The translations under genes were made by a program, and so were the position numbers. The notes below the pieces were generated by a model, which had not been told where the DNA came from, did no database searches, and saw nothing but the letters and a program-made list of their open reading frames with translations. This document shows, one piece after another, positions 57,059 through 64,000 of a stretch of DNA of 64,000 nt (positions are counted from its first letter, which is position 1; the number at the start of each line of letters is the position of its first letter). Source of the DNA: Pseudomonadota bacterium (lineage in GTDB: Bacteria > Pseudomonadota > Gammaproteobacteria > JAKAQQ01); NCBI GenBank assembly GCA_027365475.1, contig DAHXNI010000031.1, positions 1-64,000 on the forward strand, in the 5' to 3' direction.

Positions 57059-59596
57059 ATGACTGATTTTGCTAAGGAGTTATCGAGCGTTGCCCTAGAG
57101 GAAGAACTCAAACGTTCTTATCTTGACTATGCCATGAGTGTCATCGTGGGGCGTGCACTTCCCGATGTACGCGATGGACTCAAACCTGTGCATCGCCGCG
57201 TGCTTCATGCCATGCGCGAACTTGGCAACGAATGGAACAAACCGTACAAGAAATCTGCCCGTGTCGTGGGCGATGTGATCGGAAAATATCATCCGCATGG
57301 CGATGTTGCGGTCTATGACGCCATCGTTCGTATGGCCCAGCCATTTGCCTTGCGTTATGTCCTCGTTGATGGCCAGGGCAACTTTGGATCAGTCGATGGT
57401 GACGCTCCCGCTGCCATGCGCTACACCGAGATCCGCATGGCCAAAATCGCCCATGCACTGCTTGAGGATATCGATAAGGAAACCGTCGATTTCATTCCCA
57501 ACTACGATGGCTCGGAATCCGAACCCCAAGTGCTTCCTGCCCGTGTCCCGAATCTCCTCATCAACGGAAGCGCCGGTATTGCCGTGGGCATGGCAACCAA
57601 TATTCCGCCACACAATCTCAGGGAGACGATCGATGCGGCACTCGCGCTTCTTGATCATCCGACGATGGAATTGCCAGAAATCCTGAAACTGCTTCCAGGG
57701 CCGGACTTTCCTACAGGCGGGATCATTCTCGGCGATGAGGGGATCCGCAAGGCCTATGAGACGGGCAGGGGAGGATTGACCGTCCGGGGCCGGGCCCGGA
57801 CCGAACCGATCGCAAACGGGCGTGAATCCATTGTGATCTATGAGTTGCCTTATCAGGTCAACAAGGCTACTTTGATCGAGTACATTGCGGCACAGGTACG
57901 AGAGCGAAAGATTGAGGGAATCAGCGAGTTGCGTGACGAATCGGACCGGGATGGCATGCGGATCGTCATCGAACTCCGGCGTGGGGAAAACGCGGATGTC
58001 ATTCTTAATAACCTCTATCAGCGTACGGCTCTCCAGAGTTCCTTTGTGATCAATATGGTTGCGCTCAAGGATGGCCAACCCCGTCTTTTCGACCTGCGTT
58101 CCATGTTGCTGTCTTTTCTTGAACACCGGCGCGAGGTAGTGACCCGGCGGACCATTTTTGAGCTCAAGAAGGCACGCGAACGGGCGCATGTGCTTGAGGG
58201 ACTGGCGCTGGCCATCTCGAATATCGACGAAATGATTCAGGTCATCAAAAAAGCGGGGCAACCGAGTGAGGCCCGAGCGGCACTCATCGCGCGTTCCTGG
58301 CCGGGAGATTTCCTTCGCGAGCTCCTAGAGCGTGCAGGTGACCGGGCGGCATCCGAGCGGAGGCGCGAAGTCTATCAGCTGACCGAGAATCAGGCACAGG
58401 CGATCCTTGAACTCCGGCTCCAGCGGCTCACCGGGCTTGAACGGGAAAAAATTGTCGATGAGTATCTGGATCTTTTGCACCGCATCGATGACTATGAGGA
58501 TATTCTCTCCAGGGATGTGCGCCTGATTGAGGAGATTCGTCTCGAGCTGGTCGCTGCGCGCGACGAGTTCGGTGATGCCCGTCGCACCGAACTCGCTCCC
58601 GCAGGCGGCATCCTACGAACTGAAGACCTGATTCCCCAGGAAGATGTCGTTGTGACCTTGTCGCATGATGGCTATATCAAATACCAGTCTCTGGATACCT
58701 ACCGTCTGCAGGCTCGGGGAGGGCGGGGCCGAAGCGCTGCAGCAGTCAAGGAAGAGGATTTCGTCGAAAAACTCTTTCTGACGCGTACGCATGACACACT
58801 TCTCTGTTTTTCAACCCGTGGCCGGGTTTACTGGACACGGGTGTTTGAGCTGCCGGAAGGCGGCGGAACCGCCAAGGGTAAGCCTCTGGTCAATCTCCTT
58901 CCGCTTGAGGACAGTGAGCGCATCACGGCCGTTTTGGATATCGATCGTTTTGATGACAGTCATTTTGTCTTCATGGCGACTGCGAAAGGAACCGTCAAGA
59001 AGGTTCCACTGAAGGATTTTTCGAGGCCTCGGGCCAGTGGCATCATCGCGATCGATCTTCCGGAAGACGATACGCTGATCGATGCCGTACGGACGGATGG
59101 AAGCCGTCACCTCATGCTTTTTGCCTCAAATGGAAAGGCCATCCGTTTCATCGAAACTGAAGTCCGCACCATGGGCCGACAGGCCACGGGGGTGCGCGGC
59201 ATCCGTCTCACTCCCGATTCCCGAGTGGTGGCAGTCACCGTCCTTGAGGATGAATCATCGGATATTTTGACCGTTACGGAGCGGGGGTACGGCAAACGGA
59301 CGGCGCTTGCTGCCTACTTGGCACAGGCGCGTGGCGGAAAAGGCGTGATTTCGATCCAAACCGGACCCCGCAACGGATTGGTCATCGGCGCGGCATCTGT
59401 TCACGAGGGAGATGAAGCCATGCTGGTGACCCAGAACGGAACGCTTGTCCGGATCCCCGTTGGGACCATATCCCGGGTCGGGCGCAATACCCAGGGTGTG
59501 CGATTGATTCGTCTTGATGAGGGTGACATCGTCGTCCACCTGGAACGGATCCCCGTTGACCCGGCTCCTGTTCTCACGTCCGAAGAGGGAATCTGA
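57059..59596 (+). CDS. gyrA: DNA gyrase subunit A
   Basis: [59 protein letters not shown] active-site Tyr; QARGGKG GyrA-box. Confidence 0.98.
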   Translation: MTDFAKELSSVALEEELKRSYLDYAMSVIVGRALPDVRDGLKPVHRRVLHAMRELGNEWNKPYKKSARVVGDVIGKYHPHGDVAVYDAIVRMAQPFALRYVLVDGQGNFGSVDGDAPAAMRYTEIRMAKIAHALLEDIDKETVDFIPNYDGSESEPQVLPARVPNLLINGSAGIAVGMATNIPPHNLRETIDAALALLDHPTMELPEILKLLPGPDFPTGGIILGDEGIRKAYETGRGGLTVRGRARTEPIANGRESIVIYELPYQVNKATLIEYIAAQVRERKIEGISELRDESDRDGMRIVIELRRGENADVILNNLYQRTALQSSFVINMVALKDGQPRLFDLRSMLLSFLEHRREVVTRRTIFELKKARERAHVLEGLALAISNIDEMIQVIKKAGQPSEARAALIARSWPGDFLRELLERAGDRAASERRREVYQLTENQAQAILELRLQRLTGLEREKIVDEYLDLLHRIDDYEDILSRDVRLIEEIRLELVAARDEFGDARRTELAPAGGILRTEDLIPQEDVVVTLSHDGYIKYQSLDTYRLQARGGRGRSAAAVKEEDFVEKLFLTRTHDTLLCFSTRGRVYWTRVFELPEGGGTAKGKPLVNLLPLEDSERITAVLDIDRFDDSHFVFMATAKGTVKKVPLKDFSRPRASGIIAIDLPEDDTLIDAVRTDGSRHLMLFASNGKAIRFIETEVRTMGRQATGVRGIRLTPDSRVVAVTVLEDESSDILTVTERGYGKRTALAAYLAQARGGKGVISIQTGPRNGLVIGAASVHEGDEAMLVTQNGTLVRIPVGTISRVGRNTQGVRLIRLDEGDIVVHLERIPVDPAPVLTSEEGI

Positions 59597-60744
59597 TGGC
59601 ACCCTCGATCCTGCACCAACCCGTGAGCGCGCCTTGCTCCGAGCGCGGCTGGAACTTCGGACCCGGTCCGGCCCTTCTCCCGGATTCCGTTTTGACGCAG
59701 GCTCGGGACGCGTTGTGGTGTTTTGAAGATTCAGGCATGGGAATTGCCGAAATCAGCCACCGGAGCAAACGTTTTCTGGAACTTGTGGAGCGCCTCCAGA
59801 TAGGATTACGCTCGCTGCTCGCGATTCCCTCCACGCATGATGTCCTTCTCATTCCGGGCGGGGCCACACCTCACTTCAGCCTCATCCCGATCAACCTGGC
59901 ACTGGCGCGCGGAACGCGTCATGCCACCTATGCCATCACGGGACATTGGTCGCGTCAGGCACACCGCGAAGCAAGGACGTTGATTGATTCCACAGTCGCC
60001 ATTGACATCTACACAGAGTCGGGGACACGGTCAAATGTGCGGATGATCCCAGAGCTTCCCCTTTGGTCGATTGACTCTAGCACAGCATTTCTTTATTACA
60101 CGGATAACGAAAGCATTGATGGAATCGAGTTTCCGGCGCCGCCTGCGATCACTATGCCTCCACTCGTATCAGACATGACAGCCAACCTATTCTCGCGGCC
60201 CGTCCCTATCGACCGGTTTGATCTCATCTATGCCGGTGTGCAAAAAAATCTCGGCATTACCGGACTAAGTATCGTAATTATCCGGAAAGACCATCTCCAC
60301 AAAGAGATTCCAGGCTGGCCCCCGATCCTGTGTTATGGAAGCTGGGCCGAGAGTCAATCCATGTACAACACTCCTCCTACACTCAACTGGTATTTTGCTC
60401 TGTTGATGGTCGAGTGGATGGAAGCACAGGGTGGACTCGAAGCGCTGGCCGCCCGCAATGACCGCAAGTCCTCTCTCCTTTATCAAACCATTGATCAAAG
60501 TGGAGGGTTTTATCAAAACGCGGTTTCACCGACGTGCCGATCACGGATGAATGTTCCATTCACGCTCACGTCTCAATCTCTGACAGAACAATTTCTCAAG
60601 GAGGCGTCCCATTCCGGGCTGCTTCAGCTTGAGGGTCACCGGACGGTGGGCGGATGTCGTGCGAGCATCTATAACGCGATGCCCGAAGCGGGAGTCCAGA
60701 ATCTTTGCGAGTTCATGAACGAGTTCAGGCATCACGCGGGCTGA
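59596..60744 (+). CDS. serC: Phosphoserine aminotransferase
   Basis: NFGPGPALLPDSVL; EISHRSKRFLEL; IYAGVQKNLGITGLSIVIIRKD; TPPTLNWYFALLMVEWMEAQGGL. Confidence 0.95.
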   Translation: MAPSILHQPVSAPCSERGWNFGPGPALLPDSVLTQARDALWCFEDSGMGIAEISHRSKRFLELVERLQIGLRSLLAIPSTHDVLLIPGGATPHFSLIPINLALARGTRHATYAITGHWSRQAHREARTLIDSTVAIDIYTESGTRSNVRMIPELPLWSIDSSTAFLYYTDNESIDGIEFPAPPAITMPPLVSDMTANLFSRPVPIDRFDLIYAGVQKNLGITGLSIVIIRKDHLHKEIPGWPPILCYGSWAESQSMYNTPPTLNWYFALLMVEWMEAQGGLEALAARNDRKSSLLYQTIDQSGGFYQNAVSPTCRSRMNVPFTLTSQSLTEQFLKEASHSGLLQLEGHRTVGGCRASIYNAMPEAGVQNLCEFMNEFRHHAG

Positions 60745-60773
60745 TAGACCCAGTACCATTCGCCGAGCCTATC

Positions 60774-61859
60774 ATGCCCTCCAACCCCCATATTTTTGCG
60801 ATTCGCCCCTACCAGCCGGGGAAGCCCATCGAAGAGGTCGAACGGGAATACGGGCTGCATTCGGTCATCAAACTGGCTTCGAACGAAAACGCGCTCGGTC
60901 CGAGTCCAAAAGCACTCCTGGCTGCACAAAAAGCGCTGACACGGAGTGCTTTGTATCCGGATAGCACCGCTTTTACCCTGGTTCAAAAGCTTGCAGAAAA
61001 GCACAAGTTGCCAGAAGACCATTTCGTGATGGGGACGGGATCCGATCACGTGTTCATGCTATTGGCCCTGGTTCTTCTGAATCCGGCGGTCAATGCCGTG
61101 ATTTCCGAATACACATTTCCGACCTATGCCATTGCTACCCATTCGGTCGGAGCCGAACTCCGGATTGCACGCGCGGGCCCCGGTCTGGGCCATTCGGTCG
61201 ATCATTTGCTCGCGGCCGTCGATCCATCTACGCGGGTCGTTTTCGTCGATAATCCCAACAATCCGGTTGGAAGTTATCTGCCCGGAGGCGAGGTCGAGCG
61301 TTTGCTCAGAAGCCTGTCTCCAGATGTCACTCTGGTACTCGATGAGGCTTACTTCGAGTTTGCCAATGCTCCGGATTATGTATCAGGCCTGGAATATGTT
61401 GGACGCTATCCCAACCTGATCGTCACCCGAACCTTCTCCAAGGCGTATGGCTTGGCCGGGTTCAGGATTGGTTATGGCGTGACGCAGCCAGCTCTGGTCG
61501 ATCTCCTGAAGCGTGTGCGCCTGCCATTCAGTCTGAGCCACGTGGCCCTGGCGGCAGCCGAAGCAGCCTTGTCCGACCACGCACACCTCAACAAAACCCG
61601 TGCCTTGATTGAGACTGAACGACCCCTTTTGGCTCAAAACCTGGCCCGCATGCTGCCCCAGGTGTTGCCTGGAGCCGGAAATTTCATATCAGCGAGGACC
61701 CCCATGCCAGCGCAGGATTTATTTGTGATGCTTCTCAAGCGTGGCATCATTATTCGGCCGCTTGGAGCCATGGGGCTGCCGGATTTCATCCGTATCACAG
61801 TCGGGCTACCAGATGAGAACCAAGCTCTCCTGAAAGCCCTGTCCGACATTCTTGGGTGA
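60774..61859 (+). CDS. hisC: Histidinol-phosphate aminotransferase
   Basis: IKLASNENALGPSPKAL; VFVDNPNNPVGSY; LDEAYFEFA; TRTFSKAYGLAGFRIGYG. Confidence 0.94.
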   Translation: MPSNPHIFAIRPYQPGKPIEEVEREYGLHSVIKLASNENALGPSPKALLAAQKALTRSALYPDSTAFTLVQKLAEKHKLPEDHFVMGTGSDHVFMLLALVLLNPAVNAVISEYTFPTYAIATHSVGAELRIARAGPGLGHSVDHLLAAVDPSTRVVFVDNPNNPVGSYLPGGEVERLLRSLSPDVTLVLDEAYFEFANAPDYVSGLEYVGRYPNLIVTRTFSKAYGLAGFRIGYGVTQPALVDLLKRVRLPFSLSHVALAAAEAALSDHAHLNKTRALIETERPLLAQNLARMLPQVLPGAGNFISARTPMPAQDLFVMLLKRGIIIRPLGAMGLPDFIRITVGLPDENQALLKALSDILG

Positions 61860-61871
61860 GAGACGACGAAC

Positions 61872-62552
61872 CTGGTCACTTCGTCGGTCCCCGTACTCAC
61901 GATTGACGGCCCAGGTGGCGCAGGAAAGGGAACCGTTGCGTCGGGTCTGGCTCTGAGGGCCGGGTGGCACTGGCTCGACAGTGGCAGTCTCTACCGCGCA
62001 CTCGGCTGGCTTGCAGCACGAGAAAACCTGCTCGATGCTCCAGATGATGCGCTGACCCACCTTCTGGAGCGCATCCACGTCGAGCCCGACGGTCCCGCGA
62101 CTCGCGTCGTAGTGGATGGGCAGGACCTTGACGGGTTGATCAGCGACGAACGGGCAGGCGAGCGGGCCTCGCGTATCGCGACTCGTCCCCTTGTTCGGGC
62201 CCGACTGCTTCCACTGCAGCGGACATGCCGCGTGAAGCCCGGTCTCGTGACTGATGGACGCGATATGGGCACGGTTGTGTTTCCAGATGCGGAACTCAAG
62301 ATTTTTCTTACGGCAAGCCCCGAGGCACGTGCCCAGCGACGGCTTAAGCAGTTGAATGCACTAGGAGTTCATGATAATCTAGCTCGCTTGACTCGTGAAA
62401 TTGCAGCCCGCGATGAACGGGATGAGGCCCGTCCGCTCTCTCCGCTCAAGCCTGCACCCGATGCATGGGTGGTCGACAGTACCCATCTCAGTGCCGAGCA
62501 GGTGATTGAAGAGATTTGGGAGGCGGGAGGTAGTTTTTTTGAGTCGCCTTGA
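61872..62552 (+). CDS. cmk: Cytidylate kinase (start codon uncertain; no ATG/GTG/TTG available upstream of P-loop)
   Basis: VLTIDGPGGAGKGTVASGLALRAGWHWLDSGSLYRALGW P-loop; VTDGRDMGTVVFPDAELKIFLTASPEARAQRR; candidate CTG start at 61872. Confidence 0.88.
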   Translation: MVTSSVPVLTIDGPGGAGKGTVASGLALRAGWHWLDSGSLYRALGWLAARENLLDAPDDALTHLLERIHVEPDGPATRVVVDGQDLDGLISDERAGERASRIATRPLVRARLLPLQRTCRVKPGLVTDGRDMGTVVFPDAELKIFLTASPEARAQRRLKQLNALGVHDNLARLTREIAARDERDEARPLSPLKPAPDAWVVDSTHLSAEQVIEEIWEAGGSFFESP

Positions 62553-62665
62553 TTTTTTGAGTCTGGGCCTTAAGGGAAGGGGTCTGATCGTTCACACGCT
62601 TCTTGGACCGGGATTGGCTCAAGCTGCGGACTTACCGAAAAGTGCCACCGGCACGGGATTTCTGA

Positions 62666-64000
62666 ATGTCGGAATCGTTTGCTGAACTACTCGAAGAAAG
62701 CCTCGCACAAACCCAACTCAACCCTGGCAGCATCATCAAGGCCCGGGTGATTTCCATCAATCCGGATGTCGTCATTGTCAATGCTGGACTCAAGTCGGAA
62801 GGCGTGATTCCGATCGACCAGTTTCGTGACGACGGAGGATCCGTACTGATCCAGGTTGGTGACGAGGTCGAGGTGGCCATCGATACGCTGGAAGACGGAA
62901 TGGGAGAAACACGCCTGTCACGCGAGCGCGCCAAGCGCCTCCGTGCATGGAAGGAACTGGAAGAGGCATTCGAGAAACAGGATATCGTGACCGGTACGAT
63001 CACGGGCAAAGTCAAAGGCGGGTTTACCGTCAATCTGAGTGAAATCCGGGCATTTCTCCCCGGCTCGCTGGTTGATATCCGGCCTGTGCGAGATTCTTCC
63101 TACCTCGAAGGACGTCCCCTCCAATTCAAGATCATCAAGCTGGATCAAAAACGGAATAATGTCGTTGTTTCACGTCGTGCCGTGGTTGAAGCGGAAAACA
63201 TGGGCGAGCGGGAATCGCTCATGGAAAAGATCAAGGAAGGTGCCATTCTCAAGGGAATCGTCAAGAACCTGACCGAATATGGAGCATTTGTTGATTTGGG
63301 AGGTATTGACGGCCTGCTGCATATTACCGATATGGCCTGGCGTCGTGTCCGGAATCCATCCGAAATCGTGACCGTTGGCCAGGAAATTGAAGTCAAGGTA
63401 CTGCGATTTGATCGCGAGCGGAACCGTGTCTCCTTGGGCATCAAGCAGCTCGGGGAAGATCCATGGACCGATATCGATCGCAGGCATCCCGTTGCAAGCC
63501 GGACCTATGGCCGGGTGACCAACGTAACGGAATATGGCTGCTTTGTTGAGATCGAGCCGGGTGTGGAGGGTTTGGTGCATCTGTCCGAGATGGACTGGAC
63601 GTCACGTAATGTAAACCCGGCCAAGGTGGTGCACGTGGGCGATGAGAAAGAAGTCAAGGTTTTGGAGATTGATACTGAACGGAGGAGGATTTCATTGGGC
63701 ATGAAGCAGTGCACCCCCAATCCATGGGAAGATTTTGCCGCAAACCACAAAAAAGGCGAGCGCATCCTCGGAAAAATCAAATCCATTACTGATTTTGGTA
63801 TCTTTGTGGGGCTTGATGGAGGGATCGACGGATTGGTACACGTATCGGATATCTCATGGGATCAACCTGGTGAAGAGGTGATACGGAATTACAAGAAGGG
63901 GGACGAAATTGAGGCTGTTCTCTTGTCCGTGGATCCTGAACGAGAGCGAATCTCGATCGGCATCAAGCAACTGGCTCAGGACCCATTTACAGGCTACCTG
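62666..64000 (+). CDS. rpsA: 30S ribosomal protein S1 (truncated by window end)
   Basis: [49 protein letters not shown]; repeated S1 domains ([46 protein letters not shown]). Confidence 0.96.
   Translation, partial: MSESFAELLEESLAQTQLNPGSIIKARVISINPDVVIVNAGLKSEGVIPIDQFRDDGGSVLIQVGDEVEVAIDTLEDGMGETRLSRERAKRLRAWKELEEAFEKQDIVTGTITGKVKGGFTVNLSEIRAFLPGSLVDIRPVRDSSYLEGRPLQFKIIKLDQKRNNVVVSRRAVVEAENMGERESLMEKIKEGAILKGIVKNLTEYGAFVDLGGIDGLLHITDMAWRRVRNPSEIVTVGQEIEVKVLRFDRERNRVSLGIKQLGEDPWTDIDRRHPVASRTYGRVTNVTEYGCFVEIEPGVEGLVHLSEMDWTSRNVNPAKVVHVGDEKEVKVLEIDTERRRISLGMKQCTPNPWEDFAANHKKGERILGKIKSITDFGIFVGLDGGIDGLVHVSDISWDQPGEEVIRNYKKGDEIEAVLLSVDPERERISIGIKQLAQDPFTGYL

Overview
Window of a gammaproteobacterial-type chromosome, estimated by eye at 55-58% GC. 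It is mostly conserved housekeeping and envelope gene blocks: degV-dinB; uppP with a lysine-catabolism-like ALDH7/saccharopine dehydrogenase pair; a TetR-controlled RND tripartite efflux operon; pirin; icd; uvrY/NHL-thioredoxin/uvrC/pgsA; tRNA-Leu/Gly/Cys; an Ada-AlkA fusion with ogt; a complete ccmABCDEFGHI operon; cbpA; outer-membrane genes; hpnB; ompR-envZ; a copper (CopC/CopD) locus; gph-ubiG-mtaD-mtnA-gyrA-serC-hisC-cmk-rpsA (rpsA runs off the end). The strongest non-ordinary element is an ~870-nt group IIC-like intron on the minus strand (~20770-21639). It sits immediately after the perfect 24-bp palindromic terminator of a HAF-repeat gene. Its reverse transcriptase/maturase ORF has lost most of its length, leaving a 10-codon N-terminus and a C-terminal remnant. 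Other leads: cmk lacks any ATG/GTG/TTG start and follows hisC in the same frame after one TGA; a CopD-cupredoxin fusion; a Val at GyrA position 83; a perfect TetR operator palindrome; OmpR-like direct repeats upstream of ompR; a Met/His-rich secreted protein translationally coupled to envZ; an inverted tRNA-Leu relative to the usual pgsA-linked Gly-Cys-Leu cluster; and a PAP2 phosphatase with PSGE instead of PSGH. No CRISPR array, rRNA or intact transposase was seen. All family calls come from reading motifs; no database search was run.
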